A DNA stretch of 64,000 nucleotides, from the NCBI RefSeq assembly GCF_030063145.1, contig NZ_JASISM010000005.1, positions 62,001-126,000 on the forward strand, read 5' to 3'. Of the stretch, positions 46,088-53,764 are shown piece by piece. Made by a program: the position numbers and the translations under genes. The stretch is from Cryobacterium sp. PH31-L1 (GTDB lineage: Bacteria; Actinomycetota; Actinomycetes; Actinomycetales; Microbacteriaceae). Every line of letters begins with the position of its first letter. The first letter of the stretch is position 1. Below the pieces are notes generated by a model. It saw only the letters and a list, made by a program, of their open reading frames with translations. It was not told the origin of the DNA and searched no databases.

Positions 46088-46429
46088 TTAGGCGAGTGCC
46101 TGGGCGACCCGACGCACCTCGGCCTTGCGACCGGCCCGAAGGGCTTCGATCGGGGGCACGCCGAGGCTGTCGTCGACCTCGAGCAGCCAGGTCATGGCCT
46201 GCATGTCGGTGAAGCCGTCGTCGGCCAGTACGAACAGCGTGCCGCGAAGTTCGGGAACGGGAGCGCCGTCACGCAGAAACAGGGAAGGAACCGACACAAC
46301 GTTGTCCCGCCGGATGGCCAACAGGTACTTGTCGTCGATCAGGTGCCGCACGCGGCTCTGGCTCATTCCGAGCAGGTTGACTAGGGCAGGAATAGTAAGC
46401 CACTCGGGCTCTGAAGACACATCACTCAC
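46088..46429 (-). CDS. Rv2175c-family DNA-binding protein
   Basis: A 113-residue protein with an N-terminal winged helix-turn-helix (EWLTIPALVNLLGMSQSRVR) and a small C-terminal domain (GTLFVLADDGFTDMQAMTWL). In M. tuberculosis Rv2175c binds DNA and is phosphorylated by the neighbouring kinase PknL. Start GTG 46427-46429 (MSDVSSEPEW); GTG 46418-46420 is an alternative with better ribosome spacing. Convergent with the prenyl synthase gene and close to the PASTA kinase here, so the same kinase-substrate pairing is plausible. Confidence 0.85.
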   Translation of the reverse strand: MSDVSSEPEWLTIPALVNLLGMSQSRVRHLIDDKYLLAIRRDNVVSVPSLFLRDGAPVPELRGTLFVLADDGFTDMQAMTWLLEVDDSLGVPPIEALRAGRKAEVRRVAQALA

Positions 46430-46629
46430 CCTTTTAGCTTCCCATGATTTAGGTCCGGGGCAAAACCTTCGAGCGCCTTTTCCTATCGAACCGGCCATTT
46501 CATGTCGCACGTTCAATTGACTCCCCCTCATAATTGTGAAAACCTCGCAGTGGGGATTGCTGCATTCGAGGCAATGCTGTACGAACTCGCTCTACGGATC
46601 GCGCGCGTGCGCACAATGAACGGAGCACC

Positions 46630-47940
46630 ATGTCTACCAAGGTGAAAACGAACACGACGGATGCCACGGCGTCCGCCGCACGAAGCGCAACCGTTCCCGA
46701 GACGGCCGGTGTGGCCTTCTCTGGCAATGACGCTGCGGCGAAGCGGCGGGCGAAGAAGCCCGGTGACTCGCATTCCCGCCCGGCACTGCTGACCATGCCG
46801 ATCGTGCTGGTCAGCACCCTCGCGATCAGCCTCAACCTCGCGGTGCCGGCCCAGGCTCAGGCATTGGCGAAGAAGCCACTCAAGTCGAAGCTCGCCGAGA
46901 CCACTCCGGTTCTCGCGGTGAACGCGGTGGCTGCCGCCGTTCAGGTTGCGCCCGCGCAGTATTCGGTCGTTGACGGCGACACCGTGAGCGGCATCGCCGC
47001 CCGGTTCGGTCTGTCGACGGTGGCCGTGCTGGCGCAGAACGGTCTCGATTCCCGGGCCCTGATTTTTCCGGGCCAGGTTTTGACCCTGACCGAGGCGCCT
47101 ACCGCCGTCGCGGCCTCGCCGACGGCATCCGCTGCCAGTTACTCGGTGCAGAGCGGAGACACCATCAGCGGTATCGCCGCCGCGCACGGGCTGAAGACCG
47201 CTGACGTCCTGGGTGCAAACGGCTTGACCCGGGCCAGCGTCATCTTTCCCGGCCAAGTCATTGTGCTTGCCGCGGCACCAGTGTTGGAACCGGCCGTCTA
47301 CGTCGCGCCGGTCGCCGAGATTGCCGCAGTAATGACCCACACCATCGCGTCGGGCGAGACCATCACCGCCGTGGCCAATGCGGCCGGGGTGAGTGTGCAG
47401 GCTGTCCTCGACGCCAATGGCCTCGGCTGGTCGAGCATCATCTACCCCGGACAGGTTTTGACCCTGCCGGGAACGTTAGCACCGGCATCCGTCGCAGTCA
47501 CCGTCCCGGTGGCGACGGCCGGTGTGGTCACACCAATGTCCGAGGAGATGCGGCAGAACGCCCAGACGATCGTGTCGGTCGGTCGGGGCGCCGGCGTGAG
47601 CAATGCCGGTCTCGTCGTTGCGCTGGCCGCGGCCGCCCAGGAATCCGGGCTGCGCAACGTGGACTACGGCGACCGGGACTCGCTCGGCCTGTTCCAGCAG
47701 CGGCCGAGTGCCGGTTGGGGTACCCCGGAGCAGGTCATGGACCCGGTGCGGGCCAGCCTCGCCTTTTTCGGCGGCGCGAGCAACCCGAACCCGAACGTGA
47801 CCCGCGGTCTGCTCGACATCGCAGGCTGGGAGTCGCTGACCGTGACCCAGGCCGCCCAAGCGGTACAGATCTCGGCCTACCCCGACTATTACGCCAAATG
47901 GGAGACGTCCGCGCAGGCCTGGCTCAGCCAGCTCGGCTAG
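46630..47940 (+). CDS. Exported LysM protein with lysozyme-like C-terminal domain
   Basis: 436 residues. A basic N-terminus and hydrophobic segment (52-79, ending AVPAQAQA) form a long signal or anchor. Three LysM domains follow at about 109-153, 169-213 and 235-280, each with SGIAA/TAVAN and PGQVLTL-type ends, binding peptidoglycan glycan chains. The C-terminal 130 residues (VVALAAAAQESGLRNVDYGD, LGLFQQRPSAGWGTPEQVMD) look like a transglycosylase-type fold, E338 being the likely catalytic Glu. ATG 46630 has CGGAG 5 nt upstream. It sits between the Rv2175c-like gene and the PASTA kinase. Confidence 0.85.
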   Translation: MSTKVKTNTTDATASAARSATVPETAGVAFSGNDAAAKRRAKKPGDSHSRPALLTMPIVLVSTLAISLNLAVPAQAQALAKKPLKSKLAETTPVLAVNAVAAAVQVAPAQYSVVDGDTVSGIAARFGLSTVAVLAQNGLDSRALIFPGQVLTLTEAPTAVAASPTASAASYSVQSGDTISGIAAAHGLKTADVLGANGLTRASVIFPGQVIVLAAAPVLEPAVYVAPVAEIAAVMTHTIASGETITAVANAAGVSVQAVLDANGLGWSSIIYPGQVLTLPGTLAPASVAVTVPVATAGVVTPMSEEMRQNAQTIVSVGRGAGVSNAGLVVALAAAAQESGLRNVDYGDRDSLGLFQQRPSAGWGTPEQVMDPVRASLAFFGGASNPNPNVTRGLLDIAGWESLTVTQAAQAVQISAYPDYYAKWETSAQAWLSQLG

Positions 47941-48010
47941 CCGGGCGGCCGGGCCTGACCCGCATGGCGCGCACCTGCGCGCCGTGCGCTGGTGCCGCCG
48001 CCGAATTCCG

Positions 48011-48016
48011 TAGAAT
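48011..48016 (+). promoter_or_regulatory. Candidate -10 hexamer of the PASTA kinase gene
   Basis: TAGAAT with 6 nt (CAAGGA) before GTG 48023. The gap contains AAGGA, too close to be an ideal ribosome site if transcription begins at the GTG. Confidence 0.45.
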
Positions 48017-48022
48017 CAAGGA

Positions 48023-49993
48023 GTGAGCGTTCCCTCGACCGACCCGATGATCGGCCGTCTTATTGACGGTCGGTATCAAGTGCGCTCGCGCATCGCGCGG
48101 GGGGGCATGGCAACGGTCTACCTCGCCACCGATCTGCGACTCGAGCGCCGGGTGGCGATCAAGATCATGCACGGCCATCTCGCCGACGACAGCGCCTTCA
48201 AGATTCGGTTCATTCAGGAGGCCAGGTCGGCCGCGCGCCTCGCCCACCCCAACGTCGTGAACGTGTTCGACCAGGGCCAGGACGCCGACATGGCCTACCT
48301 CGTGATGGAATACCTCCCCGGCATCACCCTGCGCGACCTGCTCAAGGATTACGGCCGACTCACCCCCGAGCAGACCCTCGACATTCTCGAAGCCGTACTC
48401 AGCGGACTCGCCGCCGCCCACAAGGCCGGAATTGTGCACCGCGACGTCAAACCCGAGAACGTGCTGCTGGCCGATGACGGCCGTATCAAGATCAGCGACT
48501 TCGGACTGGCGCGGGCGGTCAACAACAACACCGCGACCGGCCAGGCGCTGCTCGGAACCATCGCCTATCTCTCCCCCGAACTCGTCACCCGCGGCATCGC
48601 CGACGCGCGCAGCGATATCTATGCCCTCGGCATCATGACCTTCGAGATGCTCACCGGCGAGCAACCTTATGTCGGCGAAGCTCCAATGCAGATCGCCTAC
48701 CAGCACGCCAACGACACCGTTCCGATGCCGAGCAGCAAGGTCGCCTCGGTTCCGCGCGAACTCGACGAGCTCGTGCTCTGGGCCACCGCGCGCGATCCGG
48801 AGGACCGTCCCCGCGACGCCAGGGTCATGCTCGACCAGCTGCACGACGTGAGCGCGCTCGTGCGCGGCGGTACCCAGGAACTCGCCCTGCAGTCGACAAT
48901 GGTGCTGCCCGCCAGCCTGCGTACCGGCGCGAACGCGGTAGCGGATGCCGAAACCCAGGTGCTCGGCGCCAAGCTCGCTCCCACGAAACCTCCCGCCGCG
49001 ACCCTGCTGGGCATTCACCCGGCCGGCACCGGCCCGGTCGGTCCGCCGGACAGTGGCGACCTGCTCAGCAAGAAGGCCGACAAGCGCAAGCGTCGCGGTT
49101 TCTGGTTGTTCGCCCTGGTGATCCTGCTCGCCGCCGCGCTCGGCGGAACCGGCTGGTACTTCGGCTCCGGACCGGGCTCAGACGTGTCCGTGCCCGACTT
49201 CGCCTCGGCCTCGCCCGAGGCTGCGTCCGCCAAGCTCATCGAACTCGGCCTCACACCGGAGCTGGCCGGTGCCTTCAGCGCCACCATTGCCGAAGGGCTC
49301 GTCATCGGCACCGATCCGGATGCCGGCAGTCGCGTACCGCAGGACAGCACAGTCACGGTCATCGTCTCCCAGGGTCTGCAGCCGATCACGCTGCCCGCGC
49401 TGGCGGGGTTGACGCAGGAGGCGGCATCCGCTGCGATTACGGATCTGAAAGCCGTCGTCGGCGCTGTGGACCCGGTCTTCAACAACGGTGTGGCGGACGG
49501 TTCGGTCATCTCGGCGAGCAAAGAATCCGACGGCACCGATGTCTCGGCCGGCGGCGCCTACTTTGAAGGCCTGACCGTGAACCTGGTCGTGTCGCTCGGG
49601 GCCATTCCGAACGTCGACGGCAAGACGGTTGCCGAGGCCACCGACATCCTGGTCGGCAAGAATCTGCTCGTGGTGTCGGGAGAGCAGACCTACAACGACA
49701 CGGTCGCCGAGGGCGACGTGGTCACGTCGCAGGTGCCCGAGGGGACCATTCGTGAGGGTGCCACGATCACCCTGGTGATTTCCCGCGGGCCCGAGCCTGT
49801 CATCGTGCCCAATGTGGTGGGTATGTCGTGGAGCGACGGCAAGGCCGCGTTGACCGCCCTCGGCTTCAAGCTCACGTACAACCCGGGTGCGGACCTCGTG
49901 CCTTCCGCGCTCCTCAAGGTCGCTGCGACCGACCCGGTCGCCGGCACCTCCCTCGCCAAGGGCAGCACGATCGCGCTCACGCCCCAGTTCTAA
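48023..49993 (+). CDS. pknL: PASTA-domain Ser/Thr protein kinase (PknL-type)
   Basis: Transmembrane receptor kinase sensing wall fragments or lipid II. 656 residues: kinase domain 14-275 with glycine loop IARGGMATVYLA, catalytic K47 (VAIK), HRDVKPEN (139-146) and DFG (159-161); linker; membrane helix 359-380; four PASTA-like repeats from about 386 to the end, the last two (IPNVDGKTVAEATDIL, VIVPNVVGMSWSDGKAAL) most regular, the second with an Asp/Gly-rich insertion. GTG start. Position by the Rv2175c-like and aroG genes identifies it as PknL rather than PknB. It overlaps no neighbour and ends in a 410-bp gap. Confidence 0.92.
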   Translation: MSVPSTDPMIGRLIDGRYQVRSRIARGGMATVYLATDLRLERRVAIKIMHGHLADDSAFKIRFIQEARSAARLAHPNVVNVFDQGQDADMAYLVMEYLPGITLRDLLKDYGRLTPEQTLDILEAVLSGLAAAHKAGIVHRDVKPENVLLADDGRIKISDFGLARAVNNNTATGQALLGTIAYLSPELVTRGIADARSDIYALGIMTFEMLTGEQPYVGEAPMQIAYQHANDTVPMPSSKVASVPRELDELVLWATARDPEDRPRDARVMLDQLHDVSALVRGGTQELALQSTMVLPASLRTGANAVADAETQVLGAKLAPTKPPAATLLGIHPAGTGPVGPPDSGDLLSKKADKRKRRGFWLFALVILLAAALGGTGWYFGSGPGSDVSVPDFASASPEAASAKLIELGLTPELAGAFSATIAEGLVIGTDPDAGSRVPQDSTVTVIVSQGLQPITLPALAGLTQEAASAAITDLKAVVGAVDPVFNNGVADGSVISASKESDGTDVSAGGAYFEGLTVNLVVSLGAIPNVDGKTVAEATDILVGKNLLVVSGEQTYNDTVAEGDVVTSQVPEGTIREGATITLVISRGPEPVIVPNVVGMSWSDGKAALTALGFKLTYNPGADLVPSALLKVAATDPVAGTSLAKGSTIALTPQF

Positions 49994-50030
49994 CTGGTCC
50001 CATCATTACTGTGCATCCGCTCGCCGACCC

Positions 50031-50102
50031 GTGAGTTTTGATCACCGAGGTGTGAGTTTCGCGCCATTTTCGGCCGCCCTTGTAACGATCAAAACTCACA
50101 CC
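50031..50102. repeat. Palindromic repeat after the kinase gene
   Basis: GTGAGTTTTGATC (50031-50043) and GATCAAAACTCAC (50087-50099) are a perfect 13-bp inverted repeat 43 bp apart. Inside, GGTGTGAGTTT (50049-50059) pairs with AAACTCACACC (50092-50102), so the right arm can pair with either left copy. It lies in the 410-bp gap 49994-50403, which holds no credible gene. Confidence 0.6.
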
Positions 50103-50158
50103 TTGACGAAACCCGTGGCTTCAGAGCGGCTCTGGGAAAGCGGCGGAGGCGGGTTGTC

Positions 50159-50251
50159 CGCGGGGTTGCGAGTTTTGCGGTGTTTCGGCGGTCTCGCGCA
50201 CGCTTTTCGCGCAAGGCCACCGGAATATCGCAATGTTTGGGCGAGGAGCGG
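50159..50251 (-). repeat. Hairpin repeat element, copy 1
   Basis: A 24-nt arm at 50175-50198 pairs with 50210-50233 around an 11-nt loop; the six mismatches are all transitions and become G-U pairs in RNA. On minus, flanks are CCGCTCCTCGCCCAAACA (50234-50251) and AACTCGCAACCCCGCG (50159-50174). The same flanks with 3 and 2 changes surround copy 2 at 55678-55768. Between convergent kinase and aroG genes. Confidence 0.7.
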
Positions 50252-50338
50252 ATGACCCGTCTCCGACGCGGGTAGCCTCATGAACCTTCCGGGCGGAACG
50301 ACGCAACCCGCCGCATCCGCTCACCGGGCCCACCTTAT

Positions 50339-50374
50339 GAAAGCGGGCCCGCGATTGATCATGGGCCCGCTTTC
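50339..50374. terminator. Hairpin terminator after aroG
   Basis: GAAAGCGGGCCC (50339-50350) pairs perfectly with GGGCCCGCTTTC (50363-50374), loop 12 nt, 30 bp after the aroG stop on minus. A 16-bp self-palindrome of C and G blocks lies at 50374-50389. T residues are inside the stem arm, not after it. Confidence 0.65.
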
Positions 50375-50403
50375 CGGGCCCGGGCCCGGTCGACAAGACG
50401 GGG

Positions 50404-51774
50404 CTAGCGGACGGCGAGCTCCTCGGCCACCAGGAAGGCGAGCTCCAGGGACTGCATGTGGTTCAGGCGAGGGTCGCAGAGCGACTCGTAGCGGGTCGCC
50501 AGAGCGGCCTCGTCGATGTGCTCCGACCCGCCGAGGCACTCGGTGACGTCGTCGCCGGTGAGCTCCACGTGGATTCCACCCGGGTGCGTGCCGACGGCGC
50601 GATGTGCCTCGAAGAAGCCCTTGACCTCGTCGACGACGTCATCGAACCGACGGGTCTTGTAACCGGTCGGCGTGGTGACACCGTTGCCGTGCATCGGGTC
50701 GGTGACCCACAGCGGGGTCGCCTCGCTCGCCTTGATCGCTTCGAGCAGCGGCGGCAGGGCGTCGCGGATCTTGCCGGAGCCCATGCGGGTGATGAAGGTC
50801 AGGCGACCGGGTTCGCGGTTCGGGTCGAGCTTGTCGACCAGGCGCAGCATGTCGTCGGTCGAGGTGGTCGGGCCGAGCTTGACACCGATCGGGTTACGTA
50901 CCCGCGACAGGAAGTCCACGTGTGCGCCGTCGAGGTCGCGGGTGCGCTCCCCGATCCAGATGAAGTGGGCCGAGGTGTTGTAGGGCGTTCCGGTGCGGGA
51001 GTCGATGCGCGTCATTGGGCGCTCGTAGTCCATCAGCAGTCCCTCGTGGCTGGTGTAGAACTCGGTGCGACGCATGGCCTCGAAGTCGGCGCCGCAGGCG
51101 ATCATGAACTTGATCGCCCGGTCGATGTCCTTGGCCAGGCCCTCGTAACGCTGGTTGGCCGGGTTCTTGGCGAAGCCCTGGTTCCAGCTGTGCACCTGGC
51201 GCAGGTCGGCGAAACCACCCTGCGTGAACGCGCGAATCAGATTGAGGGTCGATGCCGACGTGTGGTACGCCTTGACCAGCCGGTCCGGGTCGGCTTCACG
51301 CGACTCCGGCGTGAACGGGTAGCCGTTGACGATATCGCCGCGGTACGCCGGCAGCGTCACATCGCCGCGGGTTTCGAAGTCACTCGAGCGGGGCTTGGCG
51401 AACTGGCCGGCCATGCGCCCCATCTTGATCACGGGCATCGACGCACCGTAGGTGAGCACGACGGCCATCTGCAGCACGGTCTTCACCCGGTTGCGAATCT
51501 GATCGGCCGTGGCCCCGCTGAACGTCTCGGCGCAGTCGCCGCCCTGCAGCAGGAATCCCTGGCCGCCGGCCGCCTGGGCGAGCCGGTCGCGCAGAATGTC
51601 GACCTCACCGGCGAAAACGAGCGGCGGCTGGGTTGCCAGTTCAGCGGATGCCGCAGCCACTTTGGCCGCGTCGGGCCAGGTCGGCTGCTGCTTGATCGGG
51701 AGGGTACGCCAGTGGTCCAGACCCGTGATGACAGAGGCTTCTGCGGCAACAATGGGCTCGGTGGGGTCTACCAC
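50404..51774 (-). CDS. aroG: Class II 3-deoxy-7-phosphoheptulonate (DAHP) synthase
   Basis: First enzyme of the shikimate pathway: condenses phosphoenolpyruvate and erythrose 4-phosphate. 456 residues, class II (plant/mycobacterial) type with LDHWRTLPIKQQPTWPD, LLQGGDCAETF, YGASMPVIKMGRMAGQFAKP cut to blocks, KPRSSDFE, DPMHGNGV and GGIHVELTGDDVTEC. GTG 51772-51774 with AGGA 9 nt upstream is chosen over a longer frame start. The 99-bp leader after plsC contains a GC-rich hairpin-prone stretch but no leader peptide was found. Confidence 0.95.
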   Translation of the reverse strand: MVDPTEPIVAAEASVITGLDHWRTLPIKQQPTWPDAAKVAAASAELATQPPLVFAGEVDILRDRLAQAAGGQGFLLQGGDCAETFSGATADQIRNRVKTVLQMAVVLTYGASMPVIKMGRMAGQFAKPRSSDFETRGDVTLPAYRGDIVNGYPFTPESREADPDRLVKAYHTSASTLNLIRAFTQGGFADLRQVHSWNQGFAKNPANQRYEGLAKDIDRAIKFMIACGADFEAMRRTEFYTSHEGLLMDYERPMTRIDSRTGTPYNTSAHFIWIGERTRDLDGAHVDFLSRVRNPIGVKLGPTTSTDDMLRLVDKLDPNREPGRLTFITRMGSGKIRDALPPLLEAIKASEATPLWVTDPMHGNGVTTPTGYKTRRFDDVVDEVKGFFEAHRAVGTHPGGIHVELTGDDVTECLGGSEHIDEAALATRYESLCDPRLNHMQSLELAFLVAEELAVR

Positions 51775-51873
51775 GGGATAGTTCCTGTTTTCTGTACTGG
51801 ACCGGCAACGGGTACCGGCCTGAAATGGATGAGGTGCCGCAGCGCGCAAAGCGCAGAGCGCACTTCTGGCAGC

Positions 51874-52563
51874 CTAGCGCGAAAGGCTGGCCCGCTTCTC
51901 TTTGACCGAGGAGGCGTAGACGTCGACGTACTCCTGTGTGCTCAGTCGCTGCAGTTCGTACATCAGCTCGTCGGTGACGCTGCGCAGCACGAACCGGTCG
52001 CCCTCCATTCCCTCAAAGCGGGTGAAGTCGAGCGGTGTGCCGATCACAATGCCGACCCGCCGCACCTGCGGAATCCTGGTGCCGGTCGGCATGGCCTTCT
52101 CGGTATCAATCATGGCCACCGGAATGACCGTCACGCCCGATTCCAGCACCATGCGTGCCACTCCGGTGCGGCCGCGATACAGGCGGGCGTCGGGGCTGCG
52201 AGTGCCCTCCGGATAGATACCCAGGATGCGACCCTCGCCGAGCACCCGCAGGCCGGTGTTGAGCGAGTCCTCCGAGGCTTTGCCGCCCGACCGGTCGATC
52301 GGAAGCTGCCCGGCGGCAGTGAGAAATTGCCGGGTCGCCCAGCCCTTGAGCCCCTTGCCGGTGAAATAGTCGCTCTTGGCCAGAAAGGCCACGCGGCGCG
52401 GCACGACCAAGGGCAGAAACACCGAGTCGATGAACGACAGGTGGTTGCTGGCCAAAATGACCGGGCCGGTCTTCGGAATGTTCTCCAGGCCGATGATCCA
52501 CGGTCGAAACAGCGAGAGCAGCAGCGGGCCGATGACGATGTTCTTCATGATCCAATAGAACAT
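51874..52563 (-). CDS. plsC: 1-acyl-sn-glycerol-3-phosphate acyltransferase-family protein (second copy)
   Basis: Membrane-associated acyltransferase making phosphatidic acid. 229 residues; catalytic NHLSFID (N-H-x4-D), PIDRSGG and the canonical IYPEGTRSPDARLYRGRTGV region. I start at ATG 52561-52563 with AAGGAG 5-6 nt upstream; GTG 52569 is too close to that site. Upstream of aroG and downstream of glucokinase, as in mycobacteria (Rv2182c-like). Confidence 0.9.
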   Translation of the reverse strand: MFYWIMKNIVIGPLLLSLFRPWIIGLENIPKTGPVILASNHLSFIDSVFLPLVVPRRVAFLAKSDYFTGKGLKGWATRQFLTAAGQLPIDRSGGKASEDSLNTGLRVLGEGRILGIYPEGTRSPDARLYRGRTGVARMVLESGVTVIPVAMIDTEKAMPTGTRIPQVRRVGIVIGTPLDFTRFEGMEGDRFVLRSVTDELMYELQRLSTQEYVDVYASSVKEKRASLSR

Positions 52564-52645
52564 TCGCACTCCTTTATCCGACTAGAAAAGCTTAGTCCGC
52601 CCGCCGCGTCGAAGCGGATGCCGCCCCGCCGGCCACAGCGCCCGA

Positions 52646-53590
52646 TCAGCGCACCGCGTGCAGCCGGGCCAGATCGGCCGCGCCAACCACGCCGGCATCA
52701 TTGACCAGCTGGGCGATGGCGAACTCCGCCTCGGGGTGATAGCCGCGCGCCGGCAGGTAGTCGAGGTAGGCCGCGCGAATCGGCTCGAGCAGCAGGTCAC
52801 CGGCTGCCGCTACTCCCCCGCCAAACACGAACACCTGCGGGTCGAGCACCGCGCCGAGGCTCGCGCAGGCCTGCCCGAGGGCGCCGCCGAGCTGGCGCAG
52901 GGCCGCGAGGGCGCCGCCGTCACCGTCCTGGATAAGACGCCCCACCTCTTTGCCGGTTAGTTTGCCGCGCCGCTCCCTGGCACCGGCCAGACCGAGACCG
53001 ATGCCGCCGGCATCCGCGAAATCATTCGCGATACGCAGCAGCGCCCGACCGGAGCCATACTGCTCCAGGCAGCCGTGCGCGCCACAGCCGCAGGGCAGCC
53101 CGTCGGGAACCACCCGGAGGTGGCCGAGTTCGGCGCCGGCACCGAAGCCGCCACGGAACAGGGCATTGCCCGTCACGATCGCCCCACCGACACCGGTGCC
53201 GACGGTCAGCGTGACCATGTCGGTGTATGGCCGGCCCGCGCCGAACCGAAACTCAGCCCAGCCGGCCGCGTTGGCGTCGTTTTCGATGATGATGGGCAGG
53301 TCGAGCCGAGCCTCGAGCTTGTCGCGGAACGGCTCGTTGCGCCAGCTGATGTTCGGCGCGTAGTACACGGTCGACTGGGCGGCGTCGATGAACCCCGCCG
53401 CGGCCACCCCCGCAGCGACGACATCTTCGCCCTCGGACAGAGCCAGAATCATGGCGACGACGGTGTCTTCGATCTCCCCCGGGTTGCCGGGCGTGGTCGG
53501 CTGCCGGTCAGAGCGGATGATGCTGCCCGCCTCGTCGACCAGCGCACCCGCAATTTTGGTGCCCCCGATATCGATACCTATGGCGTGCAC
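52646..53590 (-). CDS. glk: ROK-family glucokinase
   Basis: ATP- or polyphosphate-dependent sugar kinase of the ROK family, probably making glucose 6-phosphate. 314 residues: ATP loop IGIDIGGTKIAGALVD, catalytic ENDANAAGWAE, GTGVGGAIV, and the zinc motif CGCGAHGCLEQYGSG. GTG 53588-53590 with AAAGGTG 5 nt upstream. It has no N-terminal helix-turn-helix, so it is an enzyme, not a ROK repressor. Divergent from the acyl-CoA ligase gene over 174 bp. Confidence 0.9.
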   Translation of the reverse strand: MHAIGIDIGGTKIAGALVDEAGSIIRSDRQPTTPGNPGEIEDTVVAMILALSEGEDVVAAGVAAAGFIDAAQSTVYYAPNISWRNEPFRDKLEARLDLPIIIENDANAAGWAEFRFGAGRPYTDMVTLTVGTGVGGAIVTGNALFRGGFGAGAELGHLRVVPDGLPCGCGAHGCLEQYGSGRALLRIANDFADAGGIGLGLAGARERRGKLTGKEVGRLIQDGDGGALAALRQLGGALGQACASLGAVLDPQVFVFGGGVAAAGDLLLEPIRAAYLDYLPARGYHPEAEFAIAQLVNDAGVVGAADLARLHAVR

Positions 53591-53653
53591 GGGGCACCTT
53601 TCATTCGGGGCGATCTGGAAGTGGGCTCGCGGCACCGGGCCGCTGCCCGTGAC

Positions 53654-53667
53654 ACCCTCTAGAGTGT
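53654..53667. promoter_or_regulatory. Palindrome between glk and the acyl-CoA ligase gene
   Basis: ACCCTCTAGAGTGT, an imperfect 14-bp palindrome with core CTCTAGAG, 64 bp upstream of glk. A possible operator; only symmetry and position support it. Confidence 0.25.
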
Positions 53668-53764
53668 AGTAAACCAGTTTGCCGCTGGACGAAACACCCG
53701 CTCAACGCAGAATTCTTTAGCGTTCGGGCAGTTGGCACGTTCAGCCGGTACCAAAGGAGTTGCC

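Noticed and set aside
46430-46629. Possible cyclic-di-AMP (ydaO-type) riboswitch before the LysM gene
   Set aside because: Such switches often precede wall hydrolases in Actinobacteria, but the GGGGTGAATCC-like core is absent.
49994-50403. Small open frames of 60-122 codons between the kinase and aroG
   Set aside because: They run through the inverted repeats and hairpin element, overlap each other on both strands and have no ribosome site or domain.
50458-52704. Open frame of 748 codons on plus
   Set aside because: Antisense to aroG and plsC, both with clear catalytic motifs; Asp/Gly/Val/Arg-rich composition typical of reverse frames in high-GC DNA.
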